NCBI RefSeq assembly: GCF_003957515.1
Contig: NZ_RQXW01000015.1
Span: forward strand, 26,192 to 90,191
Source: Amphritea opalescens
GTDB lineage: Bacteria > Pseudomonadota > Gammaproteobacteria > Pseudomonadales > Balneatricaceae
DNA: 64,000 nucleotides
Direction of reading: 5' to 3'
A model generated the notes under the pieces. The model did not search any database, had not been told where the DNA came from, and saw only the letters and a program-made list of their open reading frames with translations. Position numbers and translations under genes: made by a program. Below, piece after piece: positions 8,937 to 18,324 of this stretch; position 1 is the first letter of the stretch; the number at the start of each line of letters is the position of its first letter.

Positions 8937-9401
8937 ATGCTTGATAGCTTCGATTTAGCGATACTAACGTCTTTACAAAAAGATGGCCGATTGAGTAATA
9001 GAGAGCTGGCTGAAAAAATTGGACTATCCGCCGCGCCCTGTTGGAGACGGCTAAAACGGCTAGAAGATGAAGGCTATATTGAGAATTACATAGCCGCGCT
9101 ATCGGCAAAGAAAGTTAATTTAAACGTGGTGGCATTTGCCCAGATCTCACTGGATAACCATCACCCTGAAACCTTAGAATCATTTCTATCGATGGTAAAA
9201 GATTGCCCTGAAATCCAAGAGTGTCACTCGGTCAGTGGCGCCTGCGACTATCTGTTGAAAATTATTACGCGGGATATGGAGAGCTACGAAGCGCTGTTAA
9301 GTAACCGGTTGTTACCTACAGAGGGTATTCGCTCGACTAGTACCATGTTTTCAATGAAGCAGCCCAAAATAACCCATGAACTACCACTGAGTGGCTGCTA
9401 A
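8937..9401 (+). CDS. Lrp/AsnC-family regulator, probably of the E1-E2 operon
   Basis: A 154-residue feast/famine regulator. Residues about 4-50 form the winged helix-turn-helix (ILTSLQKDGRLSNRELAEKIGLS, then C-W-R-R-L-K-R-L). The rest is the RAM ligand-binding domain, with the V-S-G-A-C-D-Y-L-L-K strand typical of the family. These proteins bind amino acids or 2-oxo acids. Its divergent position next to the 2-oxo acid dehydrogenase suggests control of that operon, as BkdR does in Pseudomonas; this part is inference from position. Confidence 0.88.
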   Translation: MLDSFDLAILTSLQKDGRLSNRELAEKIGLSAAPCWRRLKRLEDEGYIENYIAALSAKKVNLNVVAFAQISLDNHHPETLESFLSMVKDCPEIQECHSVSGACDYLLKIITRDMESYEALLSNRLLPTEGIRSTSTMFSMKQPKITHELPLSGC

Positions 9402-9594
9402 TCGGCGACGGCCTAGTGTTAACGCAATAACAGCCTGTGTTGTAGACGTTTTTAAAAAATATAAGCCGTTAATCTGAAATGCTCGGCCATGAAGTTGACC
9501 TAGTCTGCCAATCCAAATACGCCGCATATGAATAGGCACGATCCATATGCCTAGCTGATAGAAATATTGACGAGACGACCAACGGTTTAGAAGA

Positions 9595-11313
9595 TCACGA
9601 CGAACAACTATAGTGAGATAAACCACCCAGCCCGTGGAACTCTGGCGGCTTTTTCCGATAGTATTTTGCCTCTATCTCTTGCGATTGCTCCGCATAGGGT
9701 TGAGTCATCACCGTCTGTAACTCTCTAATCAGGCGGTAGTCTCCCATCGCGGCTTGTTGATAAGCTGGCACAACAAACCATTCACGTAAGCTGTATTTTG
9801 GGTTCACCTGAAGCATCTGCTCAGAGATAGCTTCACGAGAGTCAGCACGACTGTCGATGAGTGATCGCCACTCGTCGAACCAAGCTATCCAACGTTGATT
9901 CAAACCGTCAGCATCTTTGCTGCCAAATGACGTGTAGAAACTTATTTGAAGCTTGCCTATATCATCGGGTATATGTGATAGCTCTCGGAAGAAGAGTGTG
10001 TAATCAACCGGTGTTTGTATCATCAGAGCACCGAGCTCACGGAATAACGTTCCATTAAAGGTCTCTAGTCCCAACTTACTAGCCCACATCGATTCTAGTT
10101 TCGCCTGCATCTCATCGGCAAAACCGTTGCGAATCTCCTCGAGCTGATCCAGCGCGACTTGGTTCGAAGCTAGCAGCGGGCGCAGCGCCGTCCAAAACAT
10201 ATGGAAATTACGCTCCGCTGCTGCCGGCTGATTCAGGAATGAAAAGTGCTGCCCTCCCCCAGTCCAAGGCTGATAATGGGGGTCGAATAGTTCACAAAAA
10301 CCAAAAGGGCCATAATCAAGAGTGAAGCCGCCCGCAGCACAGTTGTCACTATTAAAGTTGCCCTGACAGTAACCAACCCGTATCCAGTTAGCGATTAACG
10401 AGGTAAGACGGTCGCGAAACATGGTTGCCAGTAACAGCACCTTTTCGACTATAGACAAGCGTTTGTCGATGACGTCGGCGTATTCTCTGTCGATCAAGTG
10501 CAGGACGATCATCTCGAGTTCAGCCATCGCATCTGGATGCGCTTGCTGTCGGGCACGGCGACAAAAGAGTTCCAGCTGACCCACCCGAAGGAACGATGGG
10601 GCAACCCGCGTTGAGATGGCGACAGGCTCAGATATCATCCGGTCGGGATCTTGTCTGCGCGAGCCTTCAGAGTACCAAGGACGCTTTACCTTTTCCGTTT
10701 TCGATACATACAGGCTCAGAGAACGAGACGTCGGCACGCCGAGTGCATGCATATGCTCCTGTGCTAAAAACTCCCGGACACTGGAGCGCAGAACAGCGCG
10801 GCCATCGCCACCCCGACAATAGGGTGTTCGACCACCCCCTTTCAACTGCATCTCCCAATGCTTTCCTTTGATATCCGCCTCTAGGACAGAAACCGCTCGG
10901 CCGTCACCATATCCATTACCGGTCTGAAACGGGCACTGTTGGATGTATTCAGTGCCATAGATAGACAGCGCATAACCCGTCGCCCAGCCCACTTTACGCA
11001 GCGGCGCGGGTAGTTCGGTGATATCTCCCGAAAACATCTGAATGAATCCATTCGACTGTGCAAGGCTGTCGCTAAAACCTAGTTCGCTGAATAGATCTTT
11101 GCTATGCGCGATATACTCAGGGTCTTTAATGGGTGTAGGGCTAACGGGAACATAATGACCACTAAATACCTGTCTTGGATCGTGATCAGCGCCGTTATCG
11201 GTGGCGTCCGGATCAGCATTGAGAGTATCCATGAACGAGTAGTTTGCTAACGTTGCGAGATCGTCTAGGGTCTCAACGGTTAGTGAATTTTTCTGGGACA
11301 GTTGATTTTTCAT
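9595..11313 (-). CDS. selO: SelO-family protein adenylyltransferase (YdiU)
   Basis: A 572-residue pseudokinase-fold enzyme that transfers AMP from ATP to protein hydroxyls and is linked to redox stress. Landmarks are GYGDGRA (about residue 135), the [20 protein letters not shown] block (about 158-178), [18 protein letters not shown], and the N-F-N-S-D-N segment holding the metal-binding asparagine. The C-terminus ends Y-S-C-S-S: the tail cysteine that in eukaryotic homologues is replaced by selenocysteine is present here as Cys. It is longer than the ~480-residue E. coli protein, mostly through an N-terminal extension and inserted loops. It stands alone, with no obvious operon partner. Confidence 0.92.
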   Translation of the reverse strand: MKNQLSQKNSLTVETLDDLATLANYSFMDTLNADPDATDNGADHDPRQVFSGHYVPVSPTPIKDPEYIAHSKDLFSELGFSDSLAQSNGFIQMFSGDITELPAPLRKVGWATGYALSIYGTEYIQQCPFQTGNGYGDGRAVSVLEADIKGKHWEMQLKGGGRTPYCRGGDGRAVLRSSVREFLAQEHMHALGVPTSRSLSLYVSKTEKVKRPWYSEGSRRQDPDRMISEPVAISTRVAPSFLRVGQLELFCRRARQQAHPDAMAELEMIVLHLIDREYADVIDKRLSIVEKVLLLATMFRDRLTSLIANWIRVGYCQGNFNSDNCAAGGFTLDYGPFGFCELFDPHYQPWTGGGQHFSFLNQPAAAERNFHMFWTALRPLLASNQVALDQLEEIRNGFADEMQAKLESMWASKLGLETFNGTLFRELGALMIQTPVDYTLFFRELSHIPDDIGKLQISFYTSFGSKDADGLNQRWIAWFDEWRSLIDSRADSREAISEQMLQVNPKYSLREWFVVPAYQQAAMGDYRLIRELQTVMTQPYAEQSQEIEAKYYRKKPPEFHGLGGLSHYSCSS

Positions 11314-11350
11314 TGGAGGCTCTCATAACACGGGAAGAACGGCGGTATTT

Positions 11351-11571
11351 TTAATAAGAAGAGTTAGGCGCATTGTCAGGATCGACCTCCCCATACACTT
11401 CTTCAGGATCTACATCGTTTATCAGCAGGGTTTCTCTCACTATCTCAATCTGCGCCAGCACCTCTTGATAGCGATCACCATATTCATACTGGGTGCGTCG
11501 ATCGCTTTGGGCATATGAGTGAAGGCTATCTTTAATGCCTCTAGAGCATCGTCATTAATCTGTTCGCTCAT
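11351..11571 (-). pseudogene. Frameshifted small gene, uncharacterised
   Basis: A start codon at 11569-11571 opens a frame (MSEQINDDALEAL) that goes out of frame at a run of As (11531-11533 on the plus strand). If one base is restored there, it continues without stops for about 60 residues (through DSLHSYAQSDRRTQYEYGD, then an acidic tail with DPEEVYGEVD) to TAA at 11351-11353. The total would be about 73 residues. The intact downstream frame with protein-like composition makes a real gene plausible; the lesion is either a mutation or a homopolymer sequencing error. I do not recognise the family. Confidence 0.5.
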
Positions 11572-12195
11572 CTAAATCCCATGCATTAACGCTAGAGACT
11601 CAAGGATAAGGGTAAATCTTGAGAATTTATAGGTAAAGGTTATCACGGAGTGGCCGTCGTGCCGAAAATATACAAGCCGATAAATAGAACAGATCGTTAT
11701 GGGTAGGAAATCAATCGAAGGCTCACTTGATGAGAAGCGCAGGAGCTACCGTTGATGCCATCCTTTGAACGTTGCCCCTGTAACTCGTTACGGCTTATTT
11801 TAACCACTACGTCTTATAGCCGTTATTCAGTCTGACCCGCCGAGTAGCCTATCCTGCTACTTGATAAAATTCTTTATTGCTCAATATCGCCCGACGATAC
11901 CCACATGCTGATTAATGGCGACGGCTGAGCTACTTTTCGGCAAAATCACAGCACCCGATAGGGACACTCTTAAGGAATTTCTCACCCGCTATGTTCTACG
12001 GATTTGCATCTAGTATTGAAGCTAACTATTCTGGGCCGAATGTAGCGGGCCTATCGCTTGTTGAGTGGTGCGCAATGATGGCTAATGCTGCAGCCCAACA
12101 TAGGTGATCCCTCGCCTGTTGGAAAATAAAATAATAACGATGAGGATACACTCTTCATCAATAGCACGGGCTTGTGCTGATGGAGTTGAATTGCA
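11572..12195. other. Gene-free stretch between the small pseudogene and the DMT transporter
   Basis: About 620 bases with no convincing gene. One 64-codon open stretch (11916-12107, plus strand) has no start with a ribosome site and resembles nothing I know. Frequent stops in all other frames suggest decayed sequence. Confidence 0.5.
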
Positions 12196-13041
12196 ATGTA
12201 TGCTGTCGCATGGATGTCAGGAACACTGTTCTCATTTTGTTTAATGGCTATAGGTGCCCGAGAATTAAGCGGTGAGTTGTCGGTATTTCAAATTCTATTA
12301 TGTCGTAGTGTTATCGGGTTACTCTGCATCTGCATCTCCATCGTCATCTCGATTTCCACCCAGAAAATTAACCTGCGCACGGACAGATTAGGGCTAAACA
12401 TTTTTCGCAATATTTTTCACTTTGCTGGTCAATACGGCTGGTTTTTAGGGATAGGTGCGCTTCCGTTAGCTGAGGTTTTTGCCCTTGAGTTCACCGTCCC
12501 GATATGGACACTGATTATCGCGGCTATTTTTCTTAAGGAAAAAATCACACTCACCAAAATAGTCTCAGTATTGCTAGGGATGGCGGGGGTTTTAATCATT
12601 GTTCAACCCGGCTATGCCATCGTTGACCCCATATCATTCATCGTGCTCGGTGCTGCCGTTTGCTATGCCATATCACACACAGCGACAAAGTCCTTGAGTG
12701 CCTCTGAATCGGCAATCTCTATCTTGTTTTATATGTGCTTAATTCAACTCCCCATTGGCTTACTCCTGTCGATTGGCAACTGGTCTTGGCCGGTTGGCTT
12801 GCAATGGCTGTGGTTGATCATCATCGGCATGACGGCGCTATCCGCACACTTTTGTATGGCGAAAGCGATGCAATATGCAGAAGTAACAAAGGTGATTACG
12901 TTAGATTTTCTGAGGCTGCCTTTAATCGCCCTCGTTGGCATTTCACTCTATGCCGAGACGTTTGAAATCTCATTAGTGTTAGGTGGCGCACTGATGTTTA
13001 TCGCGAACTTAGTCGTTCTTAGACGGCGCAGAGTGTCTTGA
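12196..13041 (+). CDS. EamA/DMT-family inner-membrane transporter
   Basis: A 281-residue protein with about ten hydrophobic helices in two repeated EamA halves. The halves meet near residue 140-150, after the VLLGMAGVLIIVQPG segment that closes the first repeat. The family exports metabolites or amino acids using the proton gradient; the substrate cannot be inferred. The helix after LPLAEVFALEFTVPIW is typical of the S-adenosylmethionine/RhaT-like subgroup, but this is weak. The protein begins directly in the first helix, shorter than usual, so the real start could be an upstream alternative codon. Confidence 0.82.
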   Translation: MYAVAWMSGTLFSFCLMAIGARELSGELSVFQILLCRSVIGLLCICISIVISISTQKINLRTDRLGLNIFRNIFHFAGQYGWFLGIGALPLAEVFALEFTVPIWTLIIAAIFLKEKITLTKIVSVLLGMAGVLIIVQPGYAIVDPISFIVLGAAVCYAISHTATKSLSASESAISILFYMCLIQLPIGLLLSIGNWSWPVGLQWLWLIIIGMTALSAHFCMAKAMQYAEVTKVITLDFLRLPLIALVGISLYAETFEISLVLGGALMFIANLVVLRRRRVS

Positions 13042-13363
13042 TAAAACGATGAGTGCTGTACATATAACACAGTGCATCAAAGCAGAAGAAAAGAAATAAT
13101 TAGGTAAATCCTCCTCTTGTTAGCAGGTGTTCAAAAGGGAAGGATTACCCTAGCTGCTCTACTCTCTGTCTACAGTCCAATAGGACCATCTCTCAAATGC
13201 AATAAAAACAACATAACTGCGTTACCAGAAACCGCTAAAGTAGTGGCCAGTTTTTGTTGACCACGACACCCAATATATTCAATAAGTTGATTACAGAGGT
13301 TGATTGATATCTTGATAACAGCCTACAATATCGTTATTCGACGATAAACGATTTAATGAGATT
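13042..13363. other. Intergenic region upstream of arsR
   Basis: About 320 bases without a gene. Around 13245-13265 the stretch GTGGCCAG-TTTTT-GTTGACCAC resembles terminal sequence of an insertion sequence, but too little remains to name it. The arsR promoter and operator must lie in the last 80 bases. Confidence 0.4.
13329..13346. promoter_or_regulatory. Candidate ArsR operator
   Basis: An inverted repeat TATCGT-6-ACGATA about 20 bases before the arsR start codon. ArsR-family repressors bind short imperfect palindromes overlapping their own promoter, so this is a reasonable autoregulatory site. The assignment is from position only. Confidence 0.4.
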
Positions 13364-13723
13364 ATGAACAAGCTATTTAATGAACAAGACGAATCTATAG
13401 CAGAGACTGCAAAGGCACTCGCTCACCCTGCCCGCGTCAAAATAATCCGGTTGCTGCTCAGCAAAACATCTTGCGTGGGTGGTGAAATCACCGCTGAGCT
13501 TGGATTAGCTCAGTCTACCGTTTCTGAACATTTACGAATTCTGAAAGTTGCCGGCATCATTGTGGGTGAAATAGAACACCCTAGGGTTTGTTACACGCTG
13601 AAGCCAAGTAGTGTCAATGCCCTCGCTAGCTTTCTAGAACAAATCAATATCAAAGCCAGCACTGCCCAAACCGATGATGGTCTGTGCTGCCCCCTTGAAA
13701 GCCCATTTGAGCAGAAGGATTAG
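13364..13723 (+). CDS. arsR: ArsR-family metalloid-responsive repressor
   Basis: A 119-residue winged helix-turn-helix repressor. [16 protein letters not shown] helix leads to the recognition region [17 protein letters not shown], followed by a beta wing. Cysteines occur in the C-V-G-G segment (about residue 37) and as a CC pair near the C-terminus, candidates for As(III) binding. The classical ELCVCDL site of the E. coli repressor is absent, so the sensing site belongs to another ArsR type. arsH starts 2 bases after its stop, so the pair is one operon and the repressor likely controls both. Confidence 0.85.
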   Translation: MNKLFNEQDESIAETAKALAHPARVKIIRLLLSKTSCVGGEITAELGLAQSTVSEHLRILKVAGIIVGEIEHPRVCYTLKPSSVNALASFLEQINIKASTAQTDDGLCCPLESPFEQKD

Positions 13724-13725
13724 TC

Positions 13726-14436
13726 ATGGATCATTTGCCTAATATCAATAAAGAATCATTCAAAACGCCTACTAATACTGATGGGATTGCCCTTGTGCCA
13801 AGCTCGCATAAACCTCGCATTCTTTTATTATATGGCTCTCTCAGACAACGTTCATTCAGCCGCTTAGTCACTCAAGAAGCAGCCTACTTACTAGAAGCGA
13901 TGGGCGCCGATACACGTATCTTTAATCCCGATGGTTTACCGTTACCTGATAGCGAAGATACCTCACACCCTAAGGTGGTGGAATTACGCGAATTGGTGCA
14001 ATGGAGTGAAGGCATGGTGTGGTGTTCGCCCGAAAAACACGGTGCAATGACCGGCATTATGAAATCACAAATTGATTGGATTCCGCTGTCAATTGGTGCG
14101 GTGCGGCCAACTCAAGGCAAAACCTTGGCAGTGATGCAAGTATGCGGTGGCTCACAATCGTTTAACACGGTTAATCAACTTCGCATTTTAGGACGCTGGA
14201 TGCGCATGTTGACCATCCCAAATCAATCTTCTGTTGCCAGATCGTTTCTTGAATTTGATGACAACGACCGCATGAAACCGTCTCCCTATTATGATCGCAT
14301 TGTGGACGTCATGGAGGAGTTAATGAAATTTACGTTATTGGTCCGTGATCGTAAAGACTACCTCGTTGACCGTTACTCGGAACGAAAAGAGTCTGCTGAA
14401 ACGTTATCAGCAAGGGTCAATCAACGTTCAATTTAA
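13726..14436 (+). CDS. arsH: ArsH, NADPH-dependent FMN reductase for organoarsenical resistance
   Basis: A 236-residue flavodoxin-fold enzyme. [14 protein letters not shown] forms the FMN phosphate loop (about residues 32-45). [28 protein letters not shown] and [13 protein letters not shown] are characteristic ArsH blocks. ArsH oxidises trivalent methylated or aromatic arsenicals and reduces quinones or azo dyes using NADPH. It follows arsR directly. The usual companions (Acr3 or ArsB pump, ArsC reductase) are not in this window, so this is a minimal or eroded ars operon. Confidence 0.92.
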   Translation: MDHLPNINKESFKTPTNTDGIALVPSSHKPRILLLYGSLRQRSFSRLVTQEAAYLLEAMGADTRIFNPDGLPLPDSEDTSHPKVVELRELVQWSEGMVWCSPEKHGAMTGIMKSQIDWIPLSIGAVRPTQGKTLAVMQVCGGSQSFNTVNQLRILGRWMRMLTIPNQSSVARSFLEFDDNDRMKPSPYYDRIVDVMEELMKFTLLVRDRKDYLVDRYSERKESAETLSARVNQRSI

Positions 14437-14830
14437 GGGGCTCATATGAAGCTATTTTATTTCTTTGTGTAGCCAACTTAGATCGCAAGCATATGGCAGA
14501 GGATATTACTCACCATCGTTTTGGTAACGATATACAGACGGCAAATGCCGCGTATATGACGTCTTCGTAAAATCCATTTGCGGTTTACCAATCACACCCT
14601 ATCTGGACGTATGCTTTTTGCCAGCCGATGCCTCTGAAGACACCCCTGACACATGCTGCACGGTGGTGCAGCTATTCGAAGAGTGAAGGAGCTGAAAAAC
14701 AAAGCACAACCATACATATTGACGCTTAAAGAAGATCCCGACTGCTACCTATCAGGTTTTGTTGGTAATATTAGCTAAACGTTTCTCCTGTCGGGAGGAA
14801 AGCAATTTACGAATAAGGCTTAACGGGTAA
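14437..14830. other. Degenerate coding-like stretch after arsH
   Basis: Almost 400 bases with broken open stretches. A plus-strand frame ending at a TGA near 14685 reads YDVFVKSICGLPI ... DTCCTVVQLFEE, and an overlapping frame (GTG 14683 to TAA 14776) reads to LSGFVGNIS. They look like pieces of decayed genes rather than working ones. I do not recognise either. Confidence 0.4.
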
Positions 14831-17761
14831 ATGGATTCACTTTCAAAAAAAGGTGGCCTTATAGGGCTACTCTTCCAAAGTACAATCACCAGTGCTGAGT
14901 CTGAACCTGAAGGTATTCGTCTTTTCAGAAAGTCTCATGATTCAGTTCTCGTTACTTGGGGAAAATTACTCGCGCCGCCAATACTGAAGCAAGGTCTGTT
15001 TTTTAGCTCCGTTATGATCCCTTCCGAGCAAGAACGCTATGAGATCAAGTGGGCTAATCATACGGACGCCTCTGACTTTCGAAAAAAGGTGCTGCTGTGC
15101 TTTTATAAACACCATGAAGCGACTGTCAATAAGGCGCTAAGCCAAATAAAAGATCAAACTGATAGGATTCATTACCTCCGCACTAGCTACTGCCTGAAGA
15201 TATCTGAATATGCCCAGACGGTCTTAAACAAAGTTCAAGTGCCACCTGAAGACTTATACGACGAGTTGCCAGAGAACCTGTTAGACAGCTTTGTGCTGCT
15301 TTATAAATGGTCTTCACTTCATCCTGAATTCTTGGAAGCGCAGCGCCAAAGCTACGTAGAGCAACAAAAAGAAGCCAATCGAGAGTTGTTCGACAGAATC
15401 GAGTCAAATCCATTAACCGATAAGCAGCGTGATGCCTGCATCATCGATGAAGACAACAACTTAGTGTTAGCCGGTGCGGGAACGGGGAAAACTAGCACGA
15501 TGATAGGTCGCGTTGGTTACTTGATTAATAGTCATCAAGCCTCAGCTAAAGAGATTTTGATGTTAGCGTTTGGCAATAAAGCAGCCGAAGAAATGAGGGA
15601 ACGGATTACTGAAAAACTGGGTATTGAACATATTACTGCTCGGACGTTTCATTCACTGGGACAAAGCATTATTGCAGCAGTAGAGAAAAAAAAGCCTGCG
15701 ATTTCACCTTTAGCCACCGACGAAAAACTGCTCAGCAAAACCGTTGATACTTGGTTCACTGAGTTGCTTAAAGATCCTGACTACCAGACTAAGACCATTC
15801 GTTACTTCGAAAAATTTTTATATCCCGCAGCAAATCCTTTTGAGTTTAATTCTGAGGGTGAGTACATAGAATTTATTCGTGCGAATGAGATAAGAACGTT
15901 AAAAGGAGAAAATGTTAAAAGCCTTGAAGAGTGCTATATCGCTAACTGGCTTTTCAGAATGGGGGTTGAGTATGAATATGAAGCCTCATACAAAGAAGCG
16001 GATACACGCACCCCAGAATTTAGACAATACTACCCTGACTTCTACTTGTCAGAGCATGGGATTTATATTGAGCATTTTGGTATAGATCGCGATGGCAATA
16101 CCGCTCCCTATATCGATAAGACCAGCTATAACGAAGGCATCGCTTGGAAGCGAGAATTGCATAATGCGAATAAAACGAAACTCGTTGAGACTTTTCATTA
16201 TGATCAACGGGAAGGCGCTTTACTTCCAAGACTCGAAGCTCAGTTGATTGCCCAAGGGGTCAACTTTGATCCACTCCCTCAAGAGGCTGTGTTGAACACC
16301 CTTGAAGAGTTTGGTGTTATCTCTACGTTCGCAGGGATATTATCCAAACTCTTACAGCGCTATAAAGCCAACTGCTATCACTTAGAAAGCTTTGAAGCCA
16401 TTATTGAAAGTCATGATAAATCAGCATTACTTAAAGCCGCTTTTGAATTATTAAAACCGCTTTTTGAGCGCTATCAGAGACTTTTGAATCAGCATCAAGA
16501 GATAGACTTTGACGATATGATCGCTAAAGCTATCGTCTATGTGCAGGAAGGGTTATTTATCTCGCCGTGGAAATTCATTCTCGTAGACGAATTTCAGGAT
16601 ATATCCGAGCCCCGAGCGAGGTTGGTCACAGCACTAAGGGATGCTAAAAAGAACTCTTCAGTCTTTTGTGTGGGAGACGATTGGCAGGCTATCTACCGAT
16701 TCACGGGTAGCGATGTATCACTCACGACAGGTTTTGAACGCTTATTTGGGGCTACGAAAACGACCGCTTTAGACAAAACTTTTCGTTTCAATAACAGCAT
16801 AAGTGATATCGCTTCTCGATTTATCACACAAAACCCTGCCCAAGTTAAAAAGCAAATAGCGACGGTTAAACAGACATCCACGCCTGCTGTTCTACTGGTC
16901 AGAAAAGACATCTCTGCTGATAACACGGTTAAGCACGTACAAGAAATTTTAGAGGCTATTTCCGACATTAGCTCGGAACCTAAGACCGTCTATTTGTTAG
17001 CCAGGTTTCACTTCAAACTGTTAGAACAGCATCAGCTAAAAGAATGCAGTAACTTGTTCCCAAACCTAATCATAGAGCAGCTCTCATTTCATGGCTCGAA
17101 AGGTAAAGAAGCTGATTACGTCATTGTTCTAGGGCTGGAACGCGGAAAGCACGGATTCCCCTCCCGAAAGGTGACCCACCCCTTACTAGACGCATTGCTA
17201 CCCCAGTTAGAAGAGTTTCCTGACGCTGAAGAGCGGCGATTGTTTTATGTAGCCCTTACTCGCGCTAAAGATAGAAGCTATCTGCTCACGGACATGACAA
17301 ATACTTCAGATTTTGTGAAAGAACTGATAAACGATAGCTATCCGATAGGGACAGGTGTCTTTGACGTAAGCTCAACACAGGCCACAGCTTTAGAACGACA
17401 TTGCCCTAGTTGTGAGACGGGAACCGTCGTCAAAAGAACAGGGCCTTATGGCGTGTTTCTCTCCTGTAATAATTATCCATTGTGTAGCTATAAAGATAAG
17501 GTATGCCCTGTCTGTCAAAGTGAGATGAAAACAGAGGGGCGCTTTAAAATGTGTATAAACGATCAATGCCAAAAATGGGTGCCTATATGCCCTTCATGTA
17601 AAGGAGAGCTAAGGTTGCGAGATGGGCGAAACGGTCAGTTTTGGGGATGTATAAATTACAGACGTAGCGGCCAAAGCTGTAGTCATACGGAAAATCATAT
17701 AGAACCTCCGGTAAAACACACATTTCAGGCCACTAGCTTGCAGCAACCTGCCGAGCTGTGA
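14831..17761 (+). CDS. UvrD/HelD-like superfamily 1 helicase with nuclease-like insert and C-terminal zinc ribbons
   Basis: A 976-residue DNA helicase of the UvrD/Rep superfamily, closest in layout to helicase IV (HelD). Walker A AGAGTGKT is at residues 214-221 and Walker B V-D-E-F-Q-D at about 584; further motifs are GDDWQAIYRF, FHGSKGKEADYV and FYVALTRAK. Between the first helicase motifs, about residues 355-440, is an insert with a restriction-endonuclease-like pattern (EE-x-x-IANWLF, YEYE, YYPDFYL, IEHFGID). From about residue 858 it carries several C4 zinc ribbons of the topoisomerase-I C-terminal type. It likely unwinds and perhaps cleaves damaged or foreign DNA. HelD is about 680 residues, so this is a much enlarged relative. 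The gene is flanked by IS debris and an eroded ars operon. Confidence 0.82.
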   Translation: MDSLSKKGGLIGLLFQSTITSAESEPEGIRLFRKSHDSVLVTWGKLLAPPILKQGLFFSSVMIPSEQERYEIKWANHTDASDFRKKVLLCFYKHHEATVNKALSQIKDQTDRIHYLRTSYCLKISEYAQTVLNKVQVPPEDLYDELPENLLDSFVLLYKWSSLHPEFLEAQRQSYVEQQKEANRELFDRIESNPLTDKQRDACIIDEDNNLVLAGAGTGKTSTMIGRVGYLINSHQASAKEILMLAFGNKAAEEMRERITEKLGIEHITARTFHSLGQSIIAAVEKKKPAISPLATDEKLLSKTVDTWFTELLKDPDYQTKTIRYFEKFLYPAANPFEFNSEGEYIEFIRANEIRTLKGENVKSLEECYIANWLFRMGVEYEYEASYKEADTRTPEFRQYYPDFYLSEHGIYIEHFGIDRDGNTAPYIDKTSYNEGIAWKRELHNANKTKLVETFHYDQREGALLPRLEAQLIAQGVNFDPLPQEAVLNTLEEFGVISTFAGILSKLLQRYKANCYHLESFEAIIESHDKSALLKAAFELLKPLFERYQRLLNQHQEIDFDDMIAKAIVYVQEGLFISPWKFILVDEFQDISEPRARLVTALRDAKKNSSVFCVGDDWQAIYRFTGSDVSLTTGFERLFGATKTTALDKTFRFNNSISDIASRFITQNPAQVKKQIATVKQTSTPAVLLVRKDISADNTVKHVQEILEAISDISSEPKTVYLLARFHFKLLEQHQLKECSNLFPNLIIEQLSFHGSKGKEADYVIVLGLERGKHGFPSRKVTHPLLDALLPQLEEFPDAEERRLFYVALTRAKDRSYLLTDMTNTSDFVKELINDSYPIGTGVFDVSSTQATALERHCPSCETGTVVKRTGPYGVFLSCNNYPLCSYKDKVCPVCQSEMKTEGRFKMCINDQCQKWVPICPSCKGELRLRDGRNGQFWGCINYRRSGQSCSHTENHIEPPVKHTFQATSLQQPAEL

Positions 17762-17817
17762 CTCAGGAGTGTACTGGCAACGCTTTCGTATGGGCGAGTT
17801 ATGCTTACATTGTTCAT

Positions 17818-17995
17818 TTATTCAAAGACATAACGGAGATACCGATAAAGCTCTTGTTGATTAGCCGTCCCGTTTCAATCAGACTGTAAAAGTTGGCGCT
17901 AGATTTTGCCCCCAGTACCGTGGCACTGAAGCGCCAGCTTTTCGGCCAGTCACAAAAAAGCGGATCGCATTTCAGCTGGGTTGTTATCGATGGCT
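17818..17995 (-). pseudogene. IS66-family transposase C-terminal remnant
   Basis: Reading the minus strand from about 17990, one frame gives LAIDNNPAEMRSAF, another gives GAKSSANFYSLIETG and the first again gives ANQQELYRYLRYVFE followed by TAA. Joined, these match the C-terminal block of IS66 TnpC proteins (L-A-I-D-N-N, then the S-L-I-E-T-A and Y-L-R-Y-V segments). Two in-frame stops and two frameshifts make it dead. Its upstream side is interrupted by an IS5-type left end. Confidence 0.75.
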
Positions 17996-18131
17996 AGGGA
18001 AGATACGAATAAGTCCTTCCCATGAGACAATTTATTTTTAAGCTTCGAGCCTGACCTTGTCACATCAACTTACCTTTGCCGACAGAGAATTTAACAATAA
18101 ACGCCGTAAAAGACGTAAAGAAATTTGGTGA
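17994..18131 (+). mobile_element. IS5-family left-end remnant (terminal repeat plus transposase N-terminus)
   Basis: CTAG at 17994-17997 is the typical IS5 target sequence. Next comes GGAAGATACGAATAAGTCC, close to the E. coli IS5 terminal repeat, starting at 17998. From 18057 a frame encodes LSHQLTFADREFNNKRRKRR followed by KEIW and a stop at 18129, almost the N-terminus of IS5 transposase InsH (start codon now TTG). The rest of the element is gone. It inserted into the IS66 remnant, so two layers of transposition are visible. Confidence 0.8.
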
Positions 18132-18324
18132 TTTTTATTAAGTGGTTTCGATATCTTTTACAAGAAGAAACGCAACTAATAACTCACCAGAAGGTCGTAC
18201 TTTTGTGAGGTGATCATAAGGGTAAGCGGTGAATTATCAGCTTTACTGTTTCTGCCCCAATAACCTCCTAAACGAGAATATTTAACCCTCTCTCGTCAAT
18301 TAACTTATTATCTGAAGGCGCGAA
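18132..18324. promoter_or_regulatory. Leader region of the LLM oxidoreductase gene
   Basis: About 190 AT-rich bases between the IS5 remnant and the next gene. It must hold the promoter of the oxidoreductase. No clear operator is visible. Confidence 0.3.

Noticed and set aside
9381..9626. A minus-strand 81-codon frame between the Lrp gene and selO
   Set aside because: It overlaps the ends of both genes, has no ribosome site and no recognisable domain.
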